Under the pieces are notes generated by a model. The model was given only the letters and a program-made list of their open reading frames with translations, had not been told where the DNA came from and made no database searches. Source: a virus. Taken from it: a stretch of DNA of 24,921 nt. The DNA is taken from positions 1 through 24,921 of IMG/VR virus record IMGVR_UViG_3300009603_000057, one strand, 5' to 3'. Below, piece after piece: positions 1-8,963 of the stretch (position 1 is its first letter; each line of letters starts with the position of its first letter). Made by a program: the position numbers and the translations under genes.

Positions 1-1104
1 CCCCTTTTCGGTGACGCCCGCCCATTTCTCAATGCGATCCAGGTCCTTCTCGTTGATCCCTCTCCGTGCTTGCTCCGGTAGATTCCTGTTCAGCAACCAC
101 CTCCTGGCGACATGAGCAACTTCGTGGATACCGGTGGAGACATCTGAATTTCGGAACCCCGTGATGATGGCAGTACCATCCTCTTTAAATTCAACAAGAC
201 CTTTGGTGGCTACATCACCTTCGCCTCTACGGAACTCAATTGTCTTGGTATCCAGACCAAGCGACTTAATAAGAGTGACCACACCTACCGCTTGATCCTC
301 ACCAATGTTCAAAGACTTAGCGACAGAGGATGTGTACTCACGAACCTCCACAACCTTCTGGTAGCCCTTCATGTCCACAACACCGTCCCGAACGGCTTGC
401 ATGACTTCATCAGGAGACTTCCCAGCAGCCTTCGCCTTGAGGCCGTGACGGAAACCACGGAGTCCCTGTATGAAGGTGTCTACGAGACCACCAATACCGA
501 GACCCTCGATGGCGTTCTTCAAGCGGCCCTCAATCTCCGAGTCGTTCTCGTCAGATGCGAGATACTCCGTTATCGGGTTCTGAAGAGACGGGGCCATTTG
601 AATCAGGTTTGACAACCGAGCCGCGTGTGCATCAAACACAGCGAAGTCAGTGACCGCACCAGCGACCGCATACTTACCAAGCTCCCTCCCCTTAGCAATC
701 GCAGCAGCCTTCCTACCAGCCCCAGCGGCCTTCTCAGCCTTCGTGAGTACCCCTGAGACTTTGGTGAGTGCGCCAATCTTAGAAGCAGCTCCGAGACCCA
801 CACCAACAAACGGAATAGCGAACTGAGAGATTCCCTCGACAATACCACCGACCATCGTGGAGGACTTACCAAGAAGTCTGTTGTCATAGTCTGGCAAAGC
901 ATCAAAGGTCATGTAGTCTGCAAGGTTGTAGACACCCTGGATGGCTCCCTCGACACCGCGGAATGGTGCGGCGGCAATGTCTCCGAGATACCCCCAGAAT
1001 CCTAGTTGTTCTTCTTGGAGATTATTGGAGGATCCGGTGGCTTGTTGTTCTTTCTCTTGGAAGGAGGAATACCCCTGCATCATCTCATCGAAAGATCTAG
1101 CCAT
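1..1104 (-). CDS. gp16-like internal virion (ejection) protein, partial at window edge, with HExxH motif
   Basis: The frame is open from ATG 1104 to the window edge, giving 368 residues without a stop, so the 3' part is missing. The start overlaps the TAA of the preceding gene (TAATG) and has a good Shine-Dalgarno (AAGGAAC). The position, last of the gp13-gp14-gp15-gp16 series, marks it as the large core/ejection protein that T7-like phages send into the cell with the DNA. I see no obvious T7 gp16-type transglycosylase domain in the visible N-terminal part. Instead there is a Gly/Ala-rich hydrophobic stretch at about residues 86-110 (motif SQFAIPFVGVGLGAASKI) and an HEVAH motif at residues 327-331 followed by basic residues, as in zinc metallopeptidases. 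The family call rests mainly on gene order; the peptidase idea is inference from one motif. Confidence 0.7.
   Translation of the reverse strand, partial: MARSFDEMMQGYSSFQEKEQQATGSSNNLQEEQLGFWGYLGDIAAAPFRGVEGAIQGVYNLADYMTFDALPDYDNRLLGKSSTMVGGIVEGISQFAIPFVGVGLGAASKIGALTKVSGVLTKAEKAAGAGRKAAAIAKGRELGKYAVAGAVTDFAVFDAHAARLSNLIQMAPSLQNPITEYLASDENDSEIEGRLKNAIEGLGIGGLVDTFIQGLRGFRHGLKAKAAGKSPDEVMQAVRDGVVDMKGYQKVVEVREYTSSVAKSLNIGEDQAVGVVTLIKSLGLDTKTIEFRRGEGDVATKGLVEFKEDGTAIITGFRNSDVSTGIHEVAHVARRWLLNRNLPEQARRGINEKDLDRIEKWAGVTEKG
774..843 (-). repeat. Source copy of the 70-bp direct repeat
   Basis: This stretch of the gp16-like gene encodes VEGISQFAIPFVGVG and the following residues. It is identical to 1463-1532 in the gp15-like gene. 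Both copies are in the same orientation, 689 bp apart. Confidence 0.95.
955..978 (-). repeat. Source copy of the 24-bp direct repeat
   Basis: This stretch of the gp16-like gene encodes IAAAPFRG. It is identical to 1443-1466 in the gp15-like gene, in the same orientation and 488 bp apart. Confidence 0.95.
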
Positions 1105-3530
1105 TATTTAGTTCCTTGATAACCAAGAAGGGATGATTGGGTGAATAAAAACGTTGTATCGTTGTAAGCTGGCATGTGCTTAATCAAGCGACCGATGTAA
1201 GTGTCGGCTTTGTTTTCGGCGTTCTCATATTCGTCCGCCGCACCCCTCACTTCGTCCATGTTTCTAAAATAGAGAACTCGCCTGGGGTTTGTTACATCTG
1301 AAGGCATGAACACCCCGTGCTGATCAAGGTTCCCGTTCGTCTTGGCCATATCCAGTTCATCTGGAGTGTATGGGTCTGCACCAATAGATCTAGCTGCTTG
1401 GTACTCCAGAAGAAGATTAGGATCTGGGGAAAACAGATCTTTACCGCGGAATGGTGCGGCGGCAATCTTAGAAGCAGCTCCGAGACCCACACCAACAAAC
1501 GGAATAGCGAACTGAGAGATTCCCTCGACAATTTGACCAGCCGGTGCTGACGGGTAGGCGTTGATCAAATTGATGCCAATTTTACCCTCTTCGATTTTAA
1601 GTTCACGGTTGAAGTGGAGCAGAATGTCGCTGGCAACACGGGTTCCTCGGAACTCTTCCAACCTAATTTGCCCCGCTTCACGAACAGCGGCCATTGCTTT
1701 TTCCCGTTGAGTCCCTATTTTGCTGACAATATTTTCCCGGTTGTCATCAACCACGCGCGCAAACTTACTGTCATTATGACGCCATGTTGTCCCGGGCGTG
1801 GTAAGAACGAGGGGATCAAATTCTCCAGCCTTTTTCGTGATCTGGCGGAGAGGACTCGTAGTGGGAACGGTGCCGGTGTGCGCTTCCATTTGTTCCGCCT
1901 CAATTCTCTTAATTTCAGCACGGACATTTGCGTCTATCTGCTCGTCAGAGTGCCCCAGCTCTATACCACTCGATGTGGCTGCTTTGATTGCGGAATCCAT
2001 TTCCCGACGAATTCTAACCAATTCATCTTCGATAATACTACTTGTCTCGTCGGTTACTTGCCCCGAACGAGAGCTGTGTTCGGACCCTGCCTCAAACATT
2101 GTCGTTGTCATTGTGGTTTTAATTTTGTTCAAGGAGGATGCGAGTTCGGGTCTACTTCTCTTTGTAGCCTCACCTGCCTGCCCCTTGACATCCTCATACA
2201 GATCTGCGAAGTCGAGGAATACCCTGTAGTCTTTTGGTGAGAGATCATCCGAACGACTTCTAATCTCTTCTCTAAATTGATCTGGGGTCATTGTTGGAGA
2301 TCCACCCCTAAAATCAGCACGAATACTATCGAGATACTCAAGTGTATCCCTATCAGACTCATCGCCCAATCGGAGCTGGCTGTGTGCTGTTGCTCTGGCA
2401 TTTAGGATAAATTTTGAAACATTCTGAACACCGGCTTCTTTAAGTTTTGGACGGAGATCGTCATCGACCTGATCAAGATCAAGGTCTTCGCTTTCGATCT
2501 TTTCCGCTAGGTACTGGTCAATAACTTCGTTAGCCGTTCGTGTCTCCGCTCTATCGAGGTATTGCGCACGTCTTTCGTCTCTAACAAGTGCAGCATCGGC
2601 TAGTTCGGGGATTTGGTCGAGAAGTGTATCCATTTCCGATGCAAACGAATAATCCAAACGCTGGCCTGCAATCTTCATAGAACCCACCTCACCCAAGAAG
2701 TTGATTGCAGAAATTTCATCATCCTCTGCAATTTGTTTGGCTCGCATTTCAATTGCTTTCCACATCCCATCACGACCAGACTTACCAGTGAGTGTGTGGT
2801 GCTTGTTGTTGATTTCAAGCAGACCGGCTTTCCACTCATTTATTTGAGAAGGGGTCACGGGTATATTAATATCCATACCCGCCCACCCGAGATCCAGATC
2901 AACAGTCTTAGGAAAGTTTGAGAGGTGCTCATACACCTTATCCACGTAATCATCCTCATTCTGCTTTACAGTCCTGGCAGCCCGCACTTGATACACCTGC
3001 TGTGAGAACACATTGGCTTGTTTATTGAACTCTTCAGCAGCAGCAGCAGAGGCGTAGAATCCCCCAGTGTTCAGAGTTTCAAAATGAGCCTGCAAGGCTT
3101 CCCGAGGATCTTCAGTGCTATAGGGATCCGAGAAACGATCTAGTTGTTCAATGCGCCATTTCTCAAGAGAAGTTCGGGCCATCATAGCCCCGGCATGTCG
3201 CCTGATTGCTCTCTGAGCATACGGGCTTGCGCCATCCGGTAGTCCTTGTTTCCGCCACTCTGAAGCGAGAGCATCTTCCAACTCCTCCTCAGTCATCGTA
3301 CTGACCTGAGCAATCCCCTCCTCAGTCTCACGCTCAACCATGTCCTCCCACAGATCACCGGTGATTTGCTTCAACTGTGGTGAGAACTCCGCAAGCGAAC
3401 GGGCAATATCAATCATCTCGTTCTGCGGCATTTGGAAGTAACCGGGGGAGATGTAAGAATCGGTGACTTGTTGTACTGGTTGGATTGCTTGGGAGGTATT
3501 GAGATCTTCTACTTGTTGTCTTTTAGCCAT
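1104..3530 (-). CDS. gp15-like internal virion protein (808 aa)
   Basis: This is a long, mostly hydrophilic, helix-rich protein with many charged and Gln/Glu residues, lying between the gp14-like and gp16-like genes. That is the position of T7 gp15 (747 aa), a core protein that forms part of the DNA ejection conduit. The start ATG 3530 follows the upstream stop by 3 nt and has GGAG upstream. Residues about 667-696 are an anomaly: the encoding DNA (1443-1532) is copied from two places in the gp16-like gene, and this is the only strongly hydrophobic segment in an otherwise polar region. About 110 residues follow it (DLFSPD... to GYQGTK) with no motif I recognise. The function is assigned by synteny and overall character, not by a specific motif. 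Confidence 0.7.
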   Translation of the reverse strand: MAKRQQVEDLNTSQAIQPVQQVTDSYISPGYFQMPQNEMIDIARSLAEFSPQLKQITGDLWEDMVERETEEGIAQVSTMTEEELEDALASEWRKQGLPDGASPYAQRAIRRHAGAMMARTSLEKWRIEQLDRFSDPYSTEDPREALQAHFETLNTGGFYASAAAAEEFNKQANVFSQQVYQVRAARTVKQNEDDYVDKVYEHLSNFPKTVDLDLGWAGMDINIPVTPSQINEWKAGLLEINNKHHTLTGKSGRDGMWKAIEMRAKQIAEDDEISAINFLGEVGSMKIAGQRLDYSFASEMDTLLDQIPELADAALVRDERRAQYLDRAETRTANEVIDQYLAEKIESEDLDLDQVDDDLRPKLKEAGVQNVSKFILNARATAHSQLRLGDESDRDTLEYLDSIRADFRGGSPTMTPDQFREEIRSRSDDLSPKDYRVFLDFADLYEDVKGQAGEATKRSRPELASSLNKIKTTMTTTMFEAGSEHSSRSGQVTDETSSIIEDELVRIRREMDSAIKAATSSGIELGHSDEQIDANVRAEIKRIEAEQMEAHTGTVPTTSPLRQITKKAGEFDPLVLTTPGTTWRHNDSKFARVVDDNRENIVSKIGTQREKAMAAVREAGQIRLEEFRGTRVASDILLHFNRELKIEEGKIGINLINAYPSAPAGQIVEGISQFAIPFVGVGLGAASKIAAAPFRGKDLFSPDPNLLLEYQAARSIGADPYTPDELDMAKTNGNLDQHGVFMPSDVTNPRRVLYFRNMDEVRGAADEYENAENKADTYIGRLIKHMPAYNDTTFLFTQSSLLGYQGTK
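1443..1532 (-). repeat. 90-nt block copied from the gp16-like gene, in scrambled order
   Basis: Positions 1463-1532 are an exact 70-bp copy of 774-843, and positions 1443-1466 are an exact 24-bp copy of 955-978. The two copied pieces share the 4 bases CAAT (ATTG on the coding strand) at 1463-1466. In the source gene the 955-978 piece lies upstream of the 774-843 piece in reading direction; in this copy the order is reversed. Both pieces keep the reading frame of the source, and the whole block is 90 nt (30 codons), so the gp15-like frame stays open. Confidence 0.95.
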
Positions 3531-3533
3531 AGG

Positions 3534-4256
3534 TCAATAACTCCAAGGGGTTCCGCCCCAAACAAAAGGATTATCTGGGCTACCCGGAGCTGGTGGTCCC
3601 ATATTTCCCGGCCCATAACCCGGCATTTGCCCTGACATCTGAGAACCACCCCACCCAGTTATTGACTTGTACTGTCCATAAGCACCAAGAACAGCAGAAC
3701 CAATCCTCAAACCTGCGCCAAGGAACGATGGTTGTTGTTGTGGAATATACATGAGGTTCTCGATTCGACCCTGAGCACCTGACCGGACGGACTCCAGTTG
3801 GTCCTCAATGTTCGCCTCCCTGAATTGCAGATTTCGCCTCACATTCGTCGCAAACTCAAGATCTTGACGGTGGAAGTTATTTACAAGGTGCGTCAATGAA
3901 GCACCAGCAACCCCACCTTCAGCACCAGAAACCTCCGCAGTCGCAATCCGTCTGCGAGCTTCTCGGTGGACTGTGTTGATCTCATTAGCAGCCGCCTCAC
4001 GCTCTTGGAGTTGACGCTCACGGGCTTGTTTGGTTTGGTTGGCGTAGTTCTCAAGTGCGCTTGCAGTACCCAACTCCTGTCTTTGGGCCATCATTGCATT
4101 CTGAGCATTTACCTGCTGTTGCTGACCAATGAATCCAACAGCGGTACTCGCCACAGACATCGCAATCATCAGGTTTGCCATGACGGCTGCGGTGGTAGCT
4201 GCGCTAGTAGCAGCGGCAGACATCCCAGCAACAACAGGGGCAGCGATGATACACAT
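3534..4256 (-). CDS. gp14-like internal virion protein
   Basis: The 240-residue product has an Ala/Met-rich hydrophobic N-terminus (about residues 5-45), then a Gln/Glu/Arg-rich region likely to form coiled coil (about 45-150). Its C-terminus is rich in Gly, Pro and Tyr (GYGPGNMGPPAPGSP). T7 gp14 is 196 aa, is an ejected core protein, and occupies the same place between gp13 and gp15. The start ATG 4256 overlaps the stop of the gp13-like gene (TGATG) and has AAGGA 7 nt upstream. The assignment follows from order, size and composition. The Gly/Pro tail is an addition not expected from T7. Confidence 0.75.
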   Translation of the reverse strand: MCIIAAPVVAGMSAAATSAATTAAVMANLMIAMSVASTAVGFIGQQQQVNAQNAMMAQRQELGTASALENYANQTKQARERQLQEREAAANEINTVHREARRRIATAEVSGAEGGVAGASLTHLVNNFHRQDLEFATNVRRNLQFREANIEDQLESVRSGAQGRIENLMYIPQQQPSFLGAGLRIGSAVLGAYGQYKSITGWGGSQMSGQMPGYGPGNMGPPAPGSPDNPFVWGGTPWSY

Positions 4257-4741
4257 CAGAAAATCCTTACGAATTCATAAAAGGGTCTTTTCTCAACCCC
4301 GTACTCCTGATGGAGATTTATCAGAGTGAACCCAAGCCATTTGATCCACCGGATGTGGACTGTGTTACGGGCATCAACAAAGTTGAACATCATGTCATAG
4401 GGGCGAGCACATTGATCTAACCAGAATCGACTCTCTCGCAGGAACCGGGTGGTGTTACCAAGTAGCAAGTCCGTACCAAGTAACCAGATCATTCCAACAC
4501 CGGGGATTGCGGGACCAGCTCCAAACATCCCGGCGGGAACTCCATCACCAATAATGGTGAATGGAACATCCGATGTACTGAACCCAGTTACCAACGCCTC
4601 CAAAGGTGTTTGACCACTGTGAGCTGCAATCTCATTCCGGTCTGCCTCACGGATGTTCTCAGCAATCCAATAGCAATCCTCCAATACAGACAGGCGGGCG
4701 TATAGATCTACACGCCGACTCGTTTTGCTCTTGGAGACCAA
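4256..4741 (-). CDS. gp13-like virion protein (DUF2833, GNAT-like)
   Basis: The 161-residue product resembles the DUF2833 family typified by T7 gp13 (138 aa), a protein needed for virion maturation. The visible signature is the GMFGAGP...GMIWLLGTD stretch in the middle (about residues 90-110) and VDARNTVHIRWIKWLGF near the C-terminus (about 127-143), which looks like the end of a GNAT acetyltransferase fold. No acetylation activity should be assumed. The start is uncertain: the listed TTG at 4741 overlaps the gp12-like gene by 34 nt, and no ATG is available before the conserved part, so translation probably depends on coupling to the upstream gene. Confidence 0.75.
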   Translation of the reverse strand: MVSKSKTSRRVDLYARLSVLEDCYWIAENIREADRNEIAAHSGQTPLEALVTGFSTSDVPFTIIGDGVPAGMFGAGPAIPGVGMIWLLGTDLLLGNTTRFLRESRFWLDQCARPYDMMFNFVDARNTVHIRWIKWLGFTLINLHQEYGVEKRPFYEFVRIF

Positions 4742-7233
4742 TTAAGTTCAAACTCCGCTGACATTAGATTACTGGGGAGTGGGCTATCGTTCTTGATCGT
4801 AATTGTAACTTGGTTTGCTTTAGAGAATACGGGAAATCTGAATTCTCCACTTTCCAAAGGAACTTCTCCAAGGGTCAATGCAGACCCCAACACACGACCA
4901 GCGAAGACATGGTTATTGGTGTCTCGATAATCTTGGGTTACTTCCACCGAGAAGTAGGAAGAGTCCGCATATACCAATGTGCCATATCGAAGTTGTGCAC
5001 GACCATCTGTGATAACCGCGCGACCACCTCCGGGGGATTGTTCCTTCAGGGTTACATCAGACATCTGATAGGACATCTCATAAGCCTCACCTACATAGAA
5101 ACCAAGCGCACCCAGGACAGCGGTGATTAACCCATAATCCACGGTTTCGGTGGCGGTGCTGAGATCGCCCTCATCTTCGGTGGTGGAGGCTGTATCAGTA
5201 ACATCCCCATAGTCCACTACATCAATCAGTGGGTCTCGTAGGGTGATTGTGGTGTCCCCAGCTTCAGGAGTACTTGTCACAGGAACCCTTGCGCCTGCGG
5301 TGGTGATCACCTGAATATCAGTTCGACCTGCGGTCACTTGGTATGGAAGAGTTACAATCTGTCCTGTGGCGTCTATGGTGGCTGCGCCAGACCTTCGGTC
5401 CAGACGAGATACATAAGTCGAATCAGTGTCCGTCTTCCCAGCTTCAAACGCCATCTTCTCAATGAAGACACCTTGACTACGATAAACCACCAAGTAGAGG
5501 TCAGTATCTATGAAGTCTGCCCCAAGTATGGTTGATCCAGTTCCAAACTCAAACCTGTGCCAAGCACTCTGTAGTCTTTCTACCCCAGAGTTGTGGAAGT
5601 TATAGACATACAAAGCATCAGTATCCCCATCCGCCATGCACACCAGAACATTCTCGTGGGAGGCGGCGGCAATCTTCGTGATCTTTCCGGGGATGTATTT
5701 GGGGATGTGCGCGGAGACATCAAACCCCTCAAAGATATCTTCTACAGCGTCTTTGGGGATATACTCCCTGACACCTGAGTAGGATCCCCGATTGAATGGG
5801 AACATGATCGACGGACCAATTGAGACCGGATCACAGGCCAACAAACAATCATAACTGGTGGAGTGCGCAATGGAGACAGTCTTAGGTGTCAACACCGGGC
5901 CACCCTGAAGTATGAACTGGTTGGTATCTGAGAATAGCACCAACTTCTGAGCCATTGGGACGGCGTGTCGGAGCACCGCAACTCTGTTGTGGGCAGAAGC
6001 GACATCAATCACAGCGGTATCCAACAGATCAACCACGGTGGTTCTGAAGAAGTTAAAGAACTCTCCTGACTCACTCAGGATCGTGTTCTCTCCCGCGAGT
6101 ACCCCAAGACGGTTCTTGAACAAGAAAATATCGTTGATTGTTTGCCCAACGAAAGACGGATCTGGGTTTGTATCTGCGTCACCAACCAGACGGGTTCCCC
6201 ACGAAAATGCGGAATAATCGTACACTGGGTTGGGAGCTGTATCACTGGTATGGGTGCCACCATCAGCTTTCTTGAATACAAACGTACTATCAGCCTGACG
6301 GATCAGTACATGGGGCATCGTGGAAGCATCGAGTTGAAGTGAGTCTACAAGAGCAGGGGCAGCGCACTCTTCCCAAGTACCCTCACCAATCGTTCCAGAA
6401 CCACTCAGTGCCACAAACTTCACATAGTAATCATCGACTGTTTCAGAAGGTTCACCCTCCACTTTGAGAATCAAACCGTCTTTGGCATAAGTAGGGAGGT
6501 CTGTGAATCGCTGACAAGAGCCTTTGAAGACTTCAATGTTTGAATCACCATCTGTGTGTGCGACGTTGATTGTGAAGTCAGCACCACTATTGGAGATATA
6601 GATTACATGACTTCCCGCGACTGCCGAGAAATTTCCTGATCCGTGAATATCCCCCGCAAGATCCGTCGCAATCGCAGAGGCGGTTGAGGCGGCCACTGCT
6701 GTGAATGTCGCAGCGGGGGAGGTGGCTTCATCATCCACATCTATAGTGTAATCACCAACAATACCGCCCTGCTTCACAAACACCAGAGCTTCATAGGTGT
6801 TCACAGAACTTGGGGTGTCTGCGGCGGCATCCATGATGACCGTTTTCTCGGTATTCACAATGAACGTAACATCCGCAATGGTTACAACACGAAAAGCGGT
6901 GTCCGCATTATCTGTGTCCAGATATGTCACACCATCCGGTACATCCACAGTCTCTTCATTCAGGTTGACCAGATCGAAGACCTTGATGTATTCATCCCGA
7001 AGGACCACAGAGTACCGCTCCGATTCATCACGGTTGATCGTGTGAACGAAGGTCTTACCACCGGTGGTGATACCCGTGTTCATCAGGTGCTCGGTTGGCA
7101 ACCGTTTGGTCAACCCCTCAATTATTGATGGGTAGGCGTTCTCCTGAGCCTCACATTGAGTGGGGAATCTCAGAGAGTCGGGTTGCTGTGAAACCCCATT
7201 GATGAGGTTTGGGATGGTCTTGGAAATAAGCAT
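4708..7233 (-). CDS. Tail tubular protein B (gp12-like nozzle)
   Basis: The 841-residue product begins with SKTIPNLINGVSQQPDSLRF, the N-terminal signature of T7 gp12 (794 aa), which forms the tail nozzle. The IPNL.NGVSQQP stretch is very well conserved among T7-like phages. The rest is beta-rich, with Thr/Asp/Val-rich repeats in the middle (about residues 160-250 and 620-700), consistent with the nozzle and propeller domains. The start ATG overlaps the gp11-like stop (TGATG). It works with tail tubular protein A below the portal; fibres would attach at this junction. Confidence 0.93.
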   Translation of the reverse strand: MLISKTIPNLINGVSQQPDSLRFPTQCEAQENAYPSIIEGLTKRLPTEHLMNTGITTGGKTFVHTINRDESERYSVVLRDEYIKVFDLVNLNEETVDVPDGVTYLDTDNADTAFRVVTIADVTFIVNTEKTVIMDAAADTPSSVNTYEALVFVKQGGIVGDYTIDVDDEATSPAATFTAVAASTASAIATDLAGDIHGSGNFSAVAGSHVIYISNSGADFTINVAHTDGDSNIEVFKGSCQRFTDLPTYAKDGLILKVEGEPSETVDDYYVKFVALSGSGTIGEGTWEECAAPALVDSLQLDASTMPHVLIRQADSTFVFKKADGGTHTSDTAPNPVYDYSAFSWGTRLVGDADTNPDPSFVGQTINDIFLFKNRLGVLAGENTILSESGEFFNFFRTTVVDLLDTAVIDVASAHNRVAVLRHAVPMAQKLVLFSDTNQFILQGGPVLTPKTVSIAHSTSYDCLLACDPVSIGPSIMFPFNRGSYSGVREYIPKDAVEDIFEGFDVSAHIPKYIPGKITKIAAASHENVLVCMADGDTDALYVYNFHNSGVERLQSAWHRFEFGTGSTILGADFIDTDLYLVVYRSQGVFIEKMAFEAGKTDTDSTYVSRLDRRSGAATIDATGQIVTLPYQVTAGRTDIQVITTAGARVPVTSTPEAGDTTITLRDPLIDVVDYGDVTDTASTTEDEGDLSTATETVDYGLITAVLGALGFYVGEAYEMSYQMSDVTLKEQSPGGGRAVITDGRAQLRYGTLVYADSSYFSVEVTQDYRDTNNHVFAGRVLGSALTLGEVPLESGEFRFPVFSKANQVTITIKNDSPLPSNLMSAEFELNWSPRAKRVGV

Positions 7234-7844
7234 CAGCCTCGACTCACCCGGTCAATGACACTACTTCGATCAATGATTCGTGCAACATCCCAGTTGTCAA
7301 ACACACTGTAGTCTGCGGTCTCCATCTCGTAATCCCGTAGAGCCCACAAAGCACCTTGCTCATCAGATCGGGAGAATGCAGAGAGCTTCTCAGATCCCAC
7401 AAGACGATCTTGGTAGATCCTGGCAGCGCGGATCATAACGTACCTGCGAGCACTCTCAGGGAGTTGTTCCCAATCCAACATATAGGTAACGGTGTACTTC
7501 TTGGTGTCCGTGAAGGTGTAGGTACGATCCTTGCGGTTGTACAGTTTGGAACCCCGGACCACAACATCATAATTTGAGTCAATGTTGCTGCCCTCAAGAT
7601 CCACACGAGCAACCCCGTCACTCAGTTCAACTTGGTTCTCTGAGTTGGGGGCCAAAGGGACTTCCTTCTCAGTGTTGAAGTGCCATCCAGCACTCTGTAC
7701 ATCACGGGAGACTTCATCGAGGATGTTCTGAGCGAGGCGGACATCCGATGTCAGTGATCCAGATAAAGAGTTCACGGGAGCTTCTCCCACGTTACTCAGC
7801 AGAGTGTTGATAGCTTCCAACTTTGTGGTGAGTGCGAGGGCCAT
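7233..7844 (-). CDS. Tail tubular protein A (gp11-like adaptor)
   Basis: From ATG 7844 the product is 203 residues (T7 gp11 is 196) and begins MALALTTKLEAINTLLSNVG, a typical start for this head-tail adaptor family. The sequence continues with GEAPVNSL and ends with an Arg-rich stretch. The frame is open further upstream to 7895, but that part would read through the terminator hairpin, while ATG 7844 has AGGAG 7 nt upstream, so I chose 7844. The protein forms the adaptor ring between portal and nozzle. It is the first gene after the capsid terminator. Confidence 0.92.
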   Translation of the reverse strand: MALALTTKLEAINTLLSNVGEAPVNSLSGSLTSDVRLAQNILDEVSRDVQSAGWHFNTEKEVPLAPNSENQVELSDGVARVDLEGSNIDSNYDVVVRGSKLYNRKDRTYTFTDTKKYTVTYMLDWEQLPESARRYVMIRAARIYQDRLVGSEKLSAFSRSDEQGALWALRDYEMETADYSVFDNWDVARIIDRSSVIDRVSRG

Positions 7845-7869
7845 CCATAGGCTCCTATGAAAGAGAAAT

Positions 7870-7898
7870 GGGGGTGGCCTCCTTTCGGAGACCAACCC
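7870..7898 (-). terminator. Intrinsic terminator after the major capsid gene (Tphi-like)
   Basis: On the minus strand a GC-rich stem with a GAAA loop (GGTCTCC-GAAA-GGAGGCC core, extended by GGG/CCC with minor mismatches) lies 33 nt after the capsid stop and is followed by ATTTCTCTTT. T7 places its main terminator Tphi in exactly this position, after gene 10. It probably lowers transcription of tail and core genes relative to capsid. Confidence 0.8.
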
Positions 7899-7931
7899 GT
7901 TTAGTTTTTGTTGACCGTTAGGTCAATAAGA

Positions 7932-8963
7932 TCAGGCGGACTTGATACCCACGCATGCTTGGCATCGGAGGTAGTTGTGTCCCATGCAGTAGCGAGCAAC
8001 CATGAGCGTACCCTGTCGGTTCACCATGTAGTCACTCTCGACTGCGAGGTCCATAAGCTTGACCGTACCAACACCAGAGCGGTGGAAGACCACACCCTGA
8101 TAGTTGGAGAAGTCAATGCCCGAGTAACCCTCGGAAGCCGCAGCACCACTAGCAGCAGCGTCAACAAACGGCGTGTTACGAATGTCGTCATCACCGAGAG
8201 TATTATCCGCCGCCACAGTACCTTCGTCGGTAGTCGGGATGTGTGTGCTCATAAAGCAAGTAACACCTGCGACCTGCATGGCCTGTTGACCACCCTGAAG
8301 GATCGAAGCACCTTGGCCATAATCCTTGTTGAGCAGAGCAGCAGCCGTGTCAGTACCACCAGCAGACTTGAGAACTGTGTAGAACGCTGTTGGAGTGAGA
8401 ACACACCAGCGATCTCCGGCGGGGACATTATTGTCATCCAGATATTTCGCTGCATCAATGATTGAATCAATGATGTTATCACCAGTCGTTCCACCAGTGA
8501 TCGTGCCACCAGTGTACGCATCACCAAGAACATCGGCTTGATCAAGCGAACCAGCCATGACCGTGCGAATGATCGCCTTGTCTGCGTGGTTACTGAGTGC
8601 ATACCCAAGTTCTTTGGAGTAAATTGACCTCACATCATAGTGGTTCATTGCTTCATCAATGTTGCCAATGAATGTGTGTGCCACCAAAAGGTTGTCGATA
8701 TTGATCACACGCTCTGCGTGGTCAATTGACGCACCATCGAGTTCCTCACCGGGGGTGTGATATGCGGCAGCCGCAACACCCGTCAGTGGGAAGGTTGCGC
8801 TTTTACCACTCGTAATTGTACGAACGGTGTGAAGAGGCATCATAAGATTGCGCTCTTCAAACGCGGAAAGAACTTCACCACTGAAGGTCTTGAGGAACAG
8901 CTCGAAATTATCCGAACCTCCCTGAGCAAGACCCAGCCGTGAAGCAGTATATGTATCTGCCAT
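7932..8963 (-). CDS. Major capsid protein (gp10-like)
   Basis: The 343-residue product is almost the length of T7 gp10A (345 aa) and has the HK97-fold coat features of this group. It begins MADTYTASRLGLAQGG, then FLKTFSGEVLSAFEERNLMM, and has IDNLLVAHTFIGNIDEAMNHYD with RSIYSKELGYALSNHADKA, the typical spine-helix region. It lies after the scaffold gene and before the terminator, as in T7. AAGGAAA lies about 10 nt upstream of the ATG. I see no slippery sequence or 3' extension that would suggest a frameshifted minor form like gp10B. Confidence 0.95.
   Translation of the reverse strand: MADTYTASRLGLAQGGSDNFELFLKTFSGEVLSAFEERNLMMPLHTVRTITSGKSATFPLTGVAAAAYHTPGEELDGASIDHAERVINIDNLLVAHTFIGNIDEAMNHYDVRSIYSKELGYALSNHADKAIIRTVMAGSLDQADVLGDAYTGGTITGGTTGDNIIDSIIDAAKYLDDNNVPAGDRWCVLTPTAFYTVLKSAGGTDTAAALLNKDYGQGASILQGGQQAMQVAGVTCFMSTHIPTTDEGTVAADNTLGDDDIRNTPFVDAAASGAAASEGYSGIDFSNYQGVVFHRSGVGTVKLMDLAVESDYMVNRQGTLMVARYCMGHNYLRCQACVGIKSA

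Noticed and set aside
1614-2240. Plus-strand frames of 208 and 143 aa within 1614-2240
   Set aside because: They are antisense to the gp15-like gene, contain no recognisable domain and have no genes around them on that strand.
7845-7895. Longer start for tail tubular protein A
   Set aside because: The extra residues are encoded by the terminator hairpin, while ATG 7844 has AGGAG at ideal spacing and the family N-terminus.
7908-8465. Plus-strand frame of 185 aa
   Set aside because: It is antisense to the major capsid gene, and its Ser/Thr/Val-rich product looks like a shadow of the coat protein codons.
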